From an uncultured Dialister sp. (lineage in GTDB: Bacteria > Bacillota > Negativicutes > Veillonellales > Dialisteraceae), in the NCBI GenBank assembly GCA_900543455.1, contig UQRR01000087.1, positions 1 to 8,158 on the forward strand: a stretch of DNA of 8,158 nt. Reading direction: 5' to 3'. Positions 1-6,336 of this stretch are shown piece after piece. Every line of letters begins with the position of its first letter. The stretch's first letter is position 1. The position numbers were made by a program, and so were the translations under genes. A model generated the notes under the pieces. It saw only the letters and a program-made list of their open reading frames with translations, did no database searches and had not been told where the DNA came from.

Positions 1-47
1 CCCCGCAGGGGCGGATAGGGTGACTATGGCATGAAAGACAGCTGGGA
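1..47. repeat. Partial GC-rich extragenic repeat at the window edge
   Basis: The window opens with the hairpin CCCCGCAGGGG followed by CGGATAGGG and, further on, a GGCATGAAAGA stretch. This parallels 6047-6102, where CCCCGAAGGGG is followed by CGGATAGGG and GGTATGAAAGA. The two are clearly related but diverged copies of one dispersed extragenic repeat; here its left part lies outside the window. Bases 48-158 hold no gene that I recognise. A weak trace of further similarity (GTCCCCC followed by GTAGCAG, near 82-97 and 6147-6169) suggests the repeat unit may be longer. Confidence 0.6.
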
Positions 48-158
48 TAAGGTTTCCCGATCACTCCTATGAGAGCTACAAGTCCCCCCGTAGCAGATGG
101 AACGCGAAAATGAGATGATCGTTATTTCACAGCCTCTTTTTGATTGCACTGCTTTCTA

Positions 159-2630
159 TCAAGCGCGCAGGGTGATATCCGCTTCGCCAAGCTTCTTGAC
201 GATTTTTTCGATCCACTGATCGACTTCTTTGTCGGTCAGTGTGCGGTCATCCGCGCGGAAGTACAAGTTGTAGGCCATACTCTTATAGCCTTCCTGCACC
301 TGCTCGCCCTGATAGAGATCAAAGAGGCGGAGCGTTTCCAGATGTCTGCCTGCTGCCTTCTCGATGATGGCTTCGACTTCTTTGTTTGTGTATTTCGCAG
401 GAACAAGCATAGAGAGGTCTCGTTCGGAAGCCGGGAACTTCGGGATCTTCTTGTAGTCGATGGTGGCATCGATATAGGGAAGAAGCTCCGGTACATGGAT
501 CAGGAAACCATAGACATCCTTCTTGATGCCCCACTGGTCAAGGACTGCCGGATGCAGCTCGCCGAAGGAAGCAATGATCTTCCCATCTTTGACAAAGTCG
601 GCGGAAATCCCCGGATGGAATACCGGATAGCTGGAACGCTCAATATCATAGCCGCGGACACCGATAGCAGAGAGCAGATTTTCCATGATGGCTTTCACAT
701 CAAAGAAGTCGTAGGTCCTCGTGCTGTTCGGGTAGCCGGCTTCTTCCGGGCATCCGCAGAGAAGGCCGGAAACGAGGTCGTATTCATTCGGAAGCTCGGT
801 CAGCGGCAGGGCTTTCGGATGATACACATGGCCATATTCGAAGATGGCGACCTGATCGTTTTTCTGAGACAGATTGTAAGAAAGCGTATGCATGAGGCCC
901 GGGAAAAGGCTGGTGCGCATATCCGGGTATTCTTCGGAAATCGGGTTCAGGATCGGAATGGCTTCGTAAACCGCATCCCCTTCCGGGAAATTCAGCTTCT
1001 TGAGATCGTTCTTGTCCATGAAGCTGTAGTTTTCGACCTGCGAAAGACCATTGGCAATGAGAGCATCTGCCATACGGAAGAGTGCATCCTGCTCCTTGGA
1101 CATAGCGCCCTTTGCAATAGCGCTCCATGGGGTGGTGATCGGAATATTCGAGTAGCCGTATACGCGGGCCACTTCTTCGGCAAGGTCTGGCATGCCTTCC
1201 AGATCGAGACGGAATTCCGGGACAGTGACTTTGAGCGCGCCATCCTGTTCTTCGACCTGGAAATACAGGTGGGTCAGGATATCAAGCATTTCCTCTTTTG
1301 GCATATGGATCCCGATGTAGTCATTGATGGCTTTCACGGACGTTTCGATGACCTGCGGCTCTGCCTTGACAGGATATTCATCAAGCATGCCCGGTGCAGC
1401 ACTGGCAGCCCCCTGTTCCACCAGGAGCTGGCAGATGCGGTTGATCGCCATTTCACTTCTTGCCGGATTGATGCCCTTTTCGTAGCGGCCGGACGCTTCG
1501 GAGCGCAGGCCCAGACGGCGGGACGTTCTTCTGATGGAAGCACTGTCGAATACGGCAGCTTCCAGAAGGACCGACTTGGTTTTCTCCGTGACTTCGGAGT
1601 CAAAGCCGCCCATGACGCCTGCGATGCAGGCAGCTGTATCGCTGCCGTCTGCGATGACAAGGTCAGCCACATTCAGCGCTCTCTCCTGCCCATCCAGTGT
1701 CTTGATGGTCTCGCCTTCTTTGGCAAAGCGGCAGGTCAGAGAATGGCCGGCCACCTTGTCATAGTCATAGGTATGAAGCGGCTGACCGATTTCCAGCATG
1801 ACATAGTTCGCTGCATCGACGACATTATTGATCGGACGGATCCCATTGCTGCGCAGACGATTTTCGATCCATTCCGGAGAACGGCCGATGGTCACATTTT
1901 CAAGGAGACGTCCGCAGAAGCGTTTGCAGAAGGCAGGCTCTGCGATATGGACTTCCGCGCGGCCCTCGATGGCTTCACCGGTCTCTTTGACGGAGATCTC
2001 CGGCAGGTTCACTTTTCTCTTGAAGATCGCACCGACTTCCAGCGCCATACCGATCATGCTGAAGCAGTCGGCACGGTTTGCGGTGAGTTCCATTTCATAA
2101 ATGACATCATCCAGATCAAAAAGGGTGTGGAAATCAACGCCGATCGGGGTATCTGCCGGAAGGATCAGGATGCCTTCTTTATTGAGTGCCGGGAAGAGAT
2201 TATCATCAAGTCCGAGCTCTCCCAGAGAACACATCATGCCATTCGACACGACACCGCGAAGCTTTCCCGCCTTGATCTTCGTATCGCCGCGAGTAAGTCC
2301 CCTTGGAGCCTTTGCATCGTGTTTAGCCGGTACATGCGCCCCATCCAGTGCGACCGGGACGATCTGCCCGACTTCGACATTGGAAGCGCCTGTCACGATC
2401 TGGATCGGTGCGCCCTTGGCGCAGTCCAGCTGGCAAACGACCAGATGATCAGCATCCGGATGTTTTTCAATGGAAAGAATCTTGCCCGTCACGACACCCT
2501 GGATGCCTTTTCCCGGATAAATCACATGCTCGACCGGAATGCCGTCGACAGTCAGCGTTTCCGCCATTTCTTCCGGATCAAGGCCCTTGATATCGACCAA
2601 AGTGCCAAGCCATTTTAAAGATACGTTCAT
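159..2630 (-). CDS. pheT: Phenylalanyl-tRNA synthetase beta subunit
   Basis: This 823-residue protein is the beta subunit of the cytoplasmic alpha2-beta2 phenylalanyl-tRNA synthetase, which charges tRNA-Phe using ATP. Domains follow the usual order for bacterial PheT, whose length is about 800 residues. There is an N-terminal module, then an EMAP/OB-fold tRNA-binding domain at about 39-155 (GVVTGKILSIEKHPDADHL). The B3/B4 region at about 210-390 contains the editing domain (GVMGGFDSEVT, RRLGLRSEASGRYEKGI). A B5 domain (about 410-495, ending EEVARVYGYSNIP) and a catalytic-like core (about 500-690) follow, and a C-terminal FDX-ACB anticodon-binding domain starts near 729 (KIPKFPASERDLSMLVP). 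The ATG at 2628-2630 is preceded by an AGAGGGGG ribosome site (2640-2647) at 9-base spacing. It starts 19 bases after the pheS stop and is surely co-transcribed. No convincing intrinsic terminator is visible after the TGA stop (159-161). Confidence 0.98.
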   Translation of the reverse strand: MNVSLKWLGTLVDIKGLDPEEMAETLTVDGIPVEHVIYPGKGIQGVVTGKILSIEKHPDADHLVVCQLDCAKGAPIQIVTGASNVEVGQIVPVALDGAHVPAKHDAKAPRGLTRGDTKIKAGKLRGVVSNGMMCSLGELGLDDNLFPALNKEGILILPADTPIGVDFHTLFDLDDVIYEMELTANRADCFSMIGMALEVGAIFKRKVNLPEISVKETGEAIEGRAEVHIAEPAFCKRFCGRLLENVTIGRSPEWIENRLRSNGIRPINNVVDAANYVMLEIGQPLHTYDYDKVAGHSLTCRFAKEGETIKTLDGQERALNVADLVIADGSDTAACIAGVMGGFDSEVTEKTKSVLLEAAVFDSASIRRTSRRLGLRSEASGRYEKGINPARSEMAINRICQLLVEQGAASAAPGMLDEYPVKAEPQVIETSVKAINDYIGIHMPKEEMLDILTHLYFQVEEQDGALKVTVPEFRLDLEGMPDLAEEVARVYGYSNIPITTPWSAIAKGAMSKEQDALFRMADALIANGLSQVENYSFMDKNDLKKLNFPEGDAVYEAIPILNPISEEYPDMRTSLFPGLMHTLSYNLSQKNDQVAIFEYGHVYHPKALPLTELPNEYDLVSGLLCGCPEEAGYPNSTRTYDFFDVKAIMENLLSAIGVRGYDIERSSYPVFHPGISADFVKDGKIIASFGELHPAVLDQWGIKKDVYGFLIHVPELLPYIDATIDYKKIPKFPASERDLSMLVPAKYTNKEVEAIIEKAAGRHLETLRLFDLYQGEQVQEGYKSMAYNLYFRADDRTLTDKEVDQWIEKIVKKLGEADITLRA

Positions 2631-2649
2631 CTATGTAATCCCCCTCTGA

Positions 2650-3696
2650 TTAGAACTGTTTCAGGAATCTGACATCATTTTCATAGAAATTTCGGAGATC
2701 GTCAATCCCGTAAAGAAGCATGGCGATACGTTCGATGCCCATGCCGAAAGCGAAGCCGCTGACCTTTTCCGGATCATATCCATTGAGCTTCAGCACCATC
2801 GGATGAACCATGCCGCAGCCAAGGATCTCCAGCCAGTCCGGATCACCGCCTTCATCATGCGTGCGGGCTGCGAAGGAAATGTCGACTTCCGCAGACGGTT
2901 CCGTGAATGGGAAGTAGCTTGCGCGGAAACGGATCTTCGTATCAGAGCCGAAAAGATCCTTCAGGAAGATTTCCAGTGTGCCTTTCAGATCAGCGAATTT
3001 GATGCCCTTATCGACGACGAGCCCTTCGACCTGATGGAAGACAGGGGAATGGGTCGCATCATTATCCCAGCGGAAGACTTTGCCCGGTGCGATCATACGG
3101 ATCGGGGAATTGGGCTCATGCTTGCGAAGCGTTCTCGCCTGGACAGGGGAAGTGTGCGTGCGCAGCAGGATCTCCGGCGTGATATAGAAAGAGTCCTGCA
3201 TATCGCGGGCGGGATGATCCTTAGGCAGGTTCAGACATTCGAAGTTGTAGTAGTCCTGCTCGATCTCCGGTCCTTCTTCGACCGAGTAGCCCATGCGCAT
3301 GAAAGACTTCATGATCTCACGAAGCGCCTTATCCAGCGGATGGATATGCCCTTCCTTCTGGTGACGAGCCGGCAACGTGATATCGACCGTCTCACTCTGG
3401 ATGCGCTCCTCGAGGCGCTTTGCCTTGAGCTCAGCCGCTTTCGCTGCGATGACCGCCTCTACATCCGTGCGGACCGTATTTGCCAAAGCCCCGATGACCG
3501 GACGTTCTGCCGCAGAGAGGTCCTTCATGGAGCGGAGGATCGCCGTCAGCTTGCCCTTCTTTCCCAAGAAGAAAACTTTGGCATCCTGCAGCGCCTTCTC
3601 ATCGCCTGCCGCATGGACCTTCTCCTCCGCCTGCACCTTCAGTTCGTTCAGGTCTTTTTCCATGTTGGCTTTCAATGCGTCCAACTTACTTTCCAT
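2650..3696 (-). CDS. pheS: Phenylalanyl-tRNA synthetase alpha subunit
   Basis: This 348-residue class II synthetase subunit carries the aminoacylation site of phenylalanyl-tRNA synthetase. An N-terminal coiled-coil arm (about 1-100, rich in Lys, Glu and Ala) is the part that contacts tRNA in the family. The catalytic domain follows. Motif 1 region is near 119-165 (HPLDKALREIMKSF, MGYSVEEGPEIE). Motif 2 is at about 207-229 (VFRWDNDATHSPVFHQVEG) and motif 3 at about 314-335 (GFAFGMGIERIAMLLYG). The alanine in GFAFG (residue 316) corresponds to the position in E. coli PheS (Ala294) that controls amino-acid pocket size; here it is the common Ala. Length is normal for the family. The ATG at 3694-3696 sits 7 bases from a strong AGGAGGT ribosome site (3704-3710), which fixes the start. 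It is first in the pheST operon and lies behind a T-box leader, so it should be induced by uncharged tRNA-Phe. Confidence 0.98.
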   Translation of the reverse strand: MESKLDALKANMEKDLNELKVQAEEKVHAAGDEKALQDAKVFFLGKKGKLTAILRSMKDLSAAERPVIGALANTVRTDVEAVIAAKAAELKAKRLEERIQSETVDITLPARHQKEGHIHPLDKALREIMKSFMRMGYSVEEGPEIEQDYYNFECLNLPKDHPARDMQDSFYITPEILLRTHTSPVQARTLRKHEPNSPIRMIAPGKVFRWDNDATHSPVFHQVEGLVVDKGIKFADLKGTLEIFLKDLFGSDTKIRFRASYFPFTEPSAEVDISFAARTHDEGGDPDWLEILGCGMVHPMVLKLNGYDPEKVSGFAFGMGIERIAMLLYGIDDLRNFYENDVRFLKQF

Positions 3697-3749
3697 TGAC
3701 TTTACCTCCTCTATGATATGCCGGGTCTATCCGGCTGCGAGTACGGGAA

Positions 3750-3791
3750 AATAAAATAAAAAAAAGACCACGCCCCGAAAGGGGCGAAGTC
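3750..3791 (-). terminator. T-box intrinsic terminator upstream of pheS
   Basis: On the minus strand, GACTTCGCCCC and GGGGCGTGGTC form an 11-position stem with one U-U mismatch and one G-U pair, closed by a TTTC loop (3777-3780), followed by a run of at least eight T residues. It starts 4 bases after the T-box signature. The competing antiterminator would pair the T-box bulge region with upstream sequence, so this terminator should form when tRNA-Phe is charged. Confidence 0.95.
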
Positions 3792-3975
3792 ATATCCGCG
3801 GTACCACCCTAATTTGTACTCGAAAGCCATAACGCAGCTCCTGCGTCCGACCTACTCCGTTCAGCCGGAAGCTCAGAAGTGAAATAAGTCTCCCCCATCC
3901 GCCCGCTTCCCACCTGCCGCAGGCTCTCTACAGGATGTCACAAAGACTCTGTCTTCCTCATCGCTCTAATGTATA
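3766..3975 (-). promoter_or_regulatory. T-box leader (riboswitch) of pheST, Phe specifier
   Basis: This is the untranslated leader RNA controlling pheST by sensing uncharged tRNA-Phe. The T-box signature AGGGTGGTACCGCGG is at 3796-3810 on the minus strand and is immediately followed by an intrinsic terminator, the usual arrangement for an antiterminator/terminator switch. In Stem I, GUC/GAC pairs above and GAAG/CUUC pairs below enclose a loop strand UUAUUUCA. Within it UUC (3881-3883), a phenylalanine codon followed by A, is the likely specifier, matching the downstream genes. The distal Stem I region carries AGAGAGCC and GGTGGGAAGC-like sequence. A perfect hairpin ACGCAG-GAG-CTGCGT (3832-3846) fits Stem III. 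The 5' end is estimated from the promoter at 3981-4009. Structure was folded by eye. Confidence 0.95.
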
Positions 3976-3980
3976 GGATT

Positions 3981-4009
3981 ATTGTAGCGATAAACGAAAG
4001 AAATGTCAA
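3981..4009 (-). promoter_or_regulatory. Predicted sigma-70/sigma-A promoter of pheST
   Basis: On the minus strand, a perfect -35 box TTGACA (4004-4009) and a -10 box TACAAT (3981-3986, one change from TATAAT) are separated by exactly 17 bases. Transcription would begin at about 3974-3975, just before the T-box Stem I. The promoter lies 28 bases from the edge of repeat R3, so the repeats and the MITE-like element sit upstream and do not interrupt it. Confidence 0.88.
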
Positions 4010-4036
4010 ATCATTTGCCATGAAAACTTAAAGATC

Positions 4037-4332
4037 GAAAGCAGGGATGAGTGGTTAGAGACTAGTGACTAGTGACTGGTGACTGGTAGCTAGGGATTAG
4101 GGATTAGTAGCTAGGGAAACACTGATTAAATCGTTGTCAGATTTGACTCTTGAATTTTTATGCATAGCGAGAAATAACCTGACGCGAATAGCGAGCTATT
4201 TAAGGAGGGTTATGACGAAGCTATGCATAAAAATTCTTGTAAAATCTGACTCTGCGATTTAATCAGCGTTTCCCTAGGGACTGAAATGCCTCTTTCGGGC
4301 ATCGCCATTTACAAAATCGGCGCAAAGCGCCG
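4037..4332 (+). repeat. Dispersed structured repeat, copy R3 (interrupted)
   Basis: This is a third copy of the element seen as R1 and R2 in the topA-trmFO gap, in the opposite orientation. It starts GAAAGCAGGGATGAGTG, matching the GAAAGCGGGGAT start of R1 and R2 on the minus strand. A tandem array of eight 7-base units follows (4062-4117; consensus YTAGNGA, units such as CTAGTGA, CTGGTGA, TTAGGGA). After the MITE-like insertion the array resumes for one unit (CTAGGGA, 4274-4280). It then runs into CTGAAATGCC, a GGGCATCGCC segment and the hairpin CGGCGC-AAA-GCGCCG (4318-4332), which correspond to the core of R1 and R2. It codes for nothing recognisable. Confidence 0.78.
4111..4277. mobile_element. 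MITE-like inverted-repeat element inserted in repeat R3
   Basis: A 159-161 bp element is bounded by CTAG on each side (4111-4114 and 4274-4277). Its ends are inverted repeats: GGAAACACTGATTAAATCG on the left and the complement of CGATTTAATCAGCGTTTCC on the right, with a single A/G difference. The similarity continues with small gaps for about 58 bases per arm, to TATGCATAGC at 4160-4168 and GCTATGCATA at 4220-4229. The roughly 50-base middle contains a smaller ATAACC/GGTTAT inverted repeat. It is too short to encode a transposase, so it would need one in trans. CTAG fits the YTAR target duplication of IS5-type elements, but a 2-base TA duplication fits equally well because CTAG is a palindrome. 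A long structured regulatory RNA is the main alternative. Confidence 0.75.
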
Positions 4333-4401
4333 CCACCTTCATTCCTAATTTGGGGAAAACTTTCAAGCGTAATCATAGAGTGCTGCCCTTCCTTACATAG
4401 C

Positions 4402-4430
4402 AAAAAAATCCCGCCTGTAACAAGCGGGAT
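4402..4430 (-). terminator. Intrinsic terminator of trmFO
   Basis: On the minus strand, ATCCCGC (4424-4430) pairs with GCGGGAT (4408-4414) around a 9-base loop, and the stem runs directly into a tract of seven T residues. It lies 8 bases after the trmFO stop codon, so it should end the topA/trmFO-side transcript before pheST. Confidence 0.93.
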
Positions 4431-4438
4431 CTCAAAAA

Positions 4439-5740
4439 CTATCGGGCAAGAAAATCATCCAGTGCCGCGAGCGCACGCTCTGCGAGCTTCTGGTTCTTTT
4501 CCTTTTTCGGCACTCTCTTTTCAAGCGGCGGGATGAGGCCGAAATTCACATTCATCGGTTGGAAATTCTTTCCCTCGAAATGGGAAATATAGTGACAGAG
4601 CGCACCGATCGCCGTTTCTCTCGGAAATGCCTTCGGCTCCCTTCCATGGAACCGGGCCGCCGCCGCATACGCTGCCACGATACCGGATGCGGCAGACTCA
4701 ACATATCCTTCGACGCCTGTCATCTGCCCTGCAAAGAAAAGGCCTCTCTGCTTTCGGCTCTCCATCGTAGCATCCAGAAGATCCGGCGAATCGATGTACG
4801 TATTTCTATGCATCACACCATAACGGATGAATTCCGCATGAGAAAGACCGGGGATCATGCCAAAGACACGCTTCTGCTCCCCCCACTTGAGATGCGTCTG
4901 GAAGCCGACGATATTGTACATGCTGTCTTCCTCATTATCCTGGCGGAGCTGAACCACCGCATAGGGATCCTTCCCTGTGCGCGGATCTGGCAGTCCCACC
5001 GGCTTCATCGGGCCGAAGCGCATCGTATCTTCCCCGCGTGCTGCCATGACTTCGATCGGCATGCAGCCCTCGAAGACTTTTTTATTTTCAAAGCCATGTA
5101 CCGGTGCCATCTCCGCTTCGCAGAGCGCTTCACGAAAGGCCTTGTACTCCTGCTCATTCATCGGGCAATTCAGGTACGCCGCTTCGCCCTTGTTATAGCG
5201 GGACATGCGATACACCACGTCCATATCAAGCGACTCCTTCGTCACGATGGGAGCCGCCGCATCATAGAAATGAAAGCCTTCCCCGCCGCAGAAGGCTTCG
5301 ATGGACTCTGCCAGAGCGCCTTCTGTGAGCGGCCCCGTCGCGATAATGGTGATACCGTCCTTCGGAAGCTCCGTCACCTCTTCTTCCACGACGGAGATCA
5401 GCGGGTGATCCTTCACCTTCTCCGTCACGGCTTTCGCATAGCCCATGCGGTCGACCGCAAGAGCCCCGCCCGCGGGGACGCTGTGTGTGTCCGCGGCATC
5501 CATGATAAGGGAGTGGAGGCGTCTCATTTCTTCCTTCAGGAGGCCGACGGCATTCGTCATCGCCGCTGCCCGAAGGGAATTGCTGCAGACAAGCTCTGCA
5601 AAATAGGATGTGTGGTGCGCCGGTGTCTGCTTGGTGGGACGCATCTCGATGAGTGTCACCGGGATGCCCATCTCCGCGAGCTGCCAGGCCGCTTCACTTC
5701 CGGCAAGGCCCGCACCGACTACGGTGATATGATCTGTCAT
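4439..5740 (-). CDS. trmFO: Folate-dependent tRNA m5U54 methyltransferase TrmFO
   Basis: This 433-residue cytoplasmic flavoprotein makes 5-methyluridine at position 54 of the tRNA T-loop, using methylenetetrahydrofolate as carbon donor and FAD/NAD(P)H as reductant. The N-terminal FAD-binding motif VVGAGLAGSEAAW is at residues 7-19. The GidA-like family signature VEGYVESAASGIVAA is near 343-357. Two cysteines known to matter in Bacillus subtilis TrmFO are conserved: Cys52 in ELVCSNSLR (Cys53 there) and Cys226 in VFEGCMPIEVMAARG. Length is normal for the family. The ATG at 5738-5740 is chosen because the FAD motif begins a few residues later and a strong AAGGAGAC ribosome site lies at 5745-5752. 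The frame stays open further upstream, but only through repeat DNA. The gene follows topA on the same strand, a common Firmicute arrangement, although 687 bases of repeats now lie between them. I found no clear promoter of its own. Confidence 0.97.
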   Translation of the reverse strand: MTDHITVVGAGLAGSEAAWQLAEMGIPVTLIEMRPTKQTPAHHTSYFAELVCSNSLRAAAMTNAVGLLKEEMRRLHSLIMDAADTHSVPAGGALAVDRMGYAKAVTEKVKDHPLISVVEEEVTELPKDGITIIATGPLTEGALAESIEAFCGGEGFHFYDAAAPIVTKESLDMDVVYRMSRYNKGEAAYLNCPMNEQEYKAFREALCEAEMAPVHGFENKKVFEGCMPIEVMAARGEDTMRFGPMKPVGLPDPRTGKDPYAVVQLRQDNEEDSMYNIVGFQTHLKWGEQKRVFGMIPGLSHAEFIRYGVMHRNTYIDSPDLLDATMESRKQRGLFFAGQMTGVEGYVESAASGIVAAYAAAARFHGREPKAFPRETAIGALCHYISHFEGKNFQPMNVNFGLIPPLEKRVPKKEKNQKLAERALAALDDFLAR

Positions 5741-5829
5741 ATAAGTCTCCTTTGTAAGGTTATAGGGTTCAGGGTTAGTCTGCGAGCGTGTGCCCCCTTC
5801 ATTACGTTTGAAAACCTCGCGCTCTCTAG

Positions 5830-5989
5830 TTAGGAGTGAGGAGTTAGGAGTGAGGAGTGGTTGTGCGGCGCAAAAAATAGAGCGCCGCGGAGTATAAATT
5901 GAGCGATGTCCGAAAAAGGCATTCCAGTCACCAGTCACTAGCCACTAGTCACTCCTAATTCCTAGCTACTCAGCCTAATCCCCGCTTTC
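5830..5989 (-). repeat. Dispersed structured repeat, copy R1
   Basis: In minus-strand order it starts GAAAGCGGGGAT (5978-5989), passes through a 7-base tandem array (5930-5976; units such as CTAGTGA, CTGGTGA), then a core (5864-5929). The core holds AATGCC, GGACATCGC, TTTATACT and the hairpin GCGGCGC/GCGCCGC (5865-5871 with 5882-5888). On the far side, 5830-5857 is a perfect tandem duplication of the 14-mer TTAGGAGTGAGGAG, a heptad-type array in the opposite orientation. Bases 5888-5959 match 6204-6275 exactly over 72 bases. It lies upstream of trmFO and probably within the topA-trmFO transcript. Confidence 0.82.
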
Positions 5990-5998
5990 AAACTTGTG

Positions 5999-6058
5999 GT
6001 GGCTTCGCCACTTGATAGGAATAGCCTTCCCCTCGAGGGGAAGGTGCCCCGAAGGGGC
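5999..6058. repeat. Cluster of GC-rich palindromes
   Basis: Three tight inverted repeats lie in succession: GTGGC-TTC-GCCAC (5999-6011), the perfect 20-base palindrome at 6025-6044 centred on TCGA, and GCCCC-GAA-GGGGC (6046-6058). No T-tract follows on either strand, so these are not standard intrinsic terminators. The last hairpin plus CGGATAGGG recurs at the left edge of the window, which marks it as part of a dispersed extragenic repeat. Confidence 0.75.
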
Positions 6059-6177
6059 GGATAGGGCACTAGCGGTATGAAAGAGAGTGGGAAAATGCGT
6101 TTCAAGCAGGCGATGTACGGCAGTACCCGAGCGCCGCTGGCGCGGTCCCCCTTCCCTATGCGTAGCAGGCTAAGCGG
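6059..6177. other. Non-coding remainder of the topA-trmFO gap
   Basis: Between the palindrome cluster and R2 I see no gene. The first part (CGGATAGGG to about 6102) continues the repeat shared with the window start. A small hairpin GCGCC-GCT-GGCGC lies at 6131-6143. An 80-codon open frame crosses this stretch on the minus strand, but it is built from repeat sequence, lacks a convincing ribosome site and resembles no family I know. Confidence 0.5.
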
Positions 6178-6306
6178 TGCGGCGCAAAAATAATAGAACA
6201 CCACGGAGTATAAATTGAGCGATGTCCGAAAAAGGCATTCCAGTCACCAGTCACTAGCCACTAGTCACTCCTAATCCCTAATCCCTAGTCACTCATCCCC
6301 GCTTTC
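6178..6306 (-). repeat. Dispersed structured repeat, copy R2
   Basis: In minus-strand order it starts GAAAGCGGGGATGAGTG (about 6290-6306), continues with a 7-base tandem array including two TTAGGGA-like units, and ends in the same core as R1. Bases 6204-6275 are identical to 5888-5959. The terminal hairpin has diverged: the arm at 6198-6204 reads GTGGTGT on the minus strand instead of GCGGCGC, yet can still pair with GCGCCGC through three G-U pairs. Unlike R1, it has no clear second heptad array beyond the core. Confidence 0.8.
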
Positions 6307-6336
6307 ACACATGCATCGTTTATCGGTCTGCAAGAA

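Noticed and set aside
46..58. Possible pheT terminator GGGA...TCCC.
   Set aside because: The stem is only about four pairs, with no T-tract, and lies about 100 bases beyond the stop codon.
144..2618. An 824-codon plus-strand open frame opposite pheT.
   Set aside because: It is the antisense shadow of pheT, which has clear family domains. The plus-strand product has no recognisable family and no ribosome site.
4062..4117. CRISPR array or G-quadruplex in the heptad array.
   Set aside because: There are no spacers or 20-40 base repeats, so it is not a CRISPR. Only three GGG runs lie close together (4092-4116), too few for a standard intramolecular quadruplex.
4212..4262. A 16-codon frame (MTKLCIKIL...) inside the MITE-like element, preceded by AGGAGG.
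   Set aside because: The ribosome-site spacing is only 3 bases, and both the AGGAGG region and the coding stretch are arms of the inverted repeat, which explains them without translation.
4559..5833. A long plus-strand open frame opposite trmFO (also 2803-3699 opposite pheS).
   Set aside because: These are antisense shadows produced by codon usage of trmFO and pheS, rich in His, Arg and Cys, with no domain or start signal.
5864..5888. GCGGCGC/GCGCCGC hairpin as an intrinsic terminator after topA.
   Set aside because: The U-rich stretch lies in the loop and not after the stem, so it does not fit a Rho-independent terminator on the minus strand.
5741..5938. A 66-codon in-frame N-terminal extension of TrmFO starting at 5938.
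   Set aside because: It reads through repeat R1, has no ribosome site at its ATG, and would push the FAD-binding motif far from the N-terminus. The ATG at 5738-5740 has a strong ribosome site and gives a normal-length protein.
5962..6204. An 80-codon minus-strand open frame in the topA-trmFO gap.
   Set aside because: It is made of palindromes and repeat R1/R2 sequence, has no clear ribosome site and no recognisable domain.
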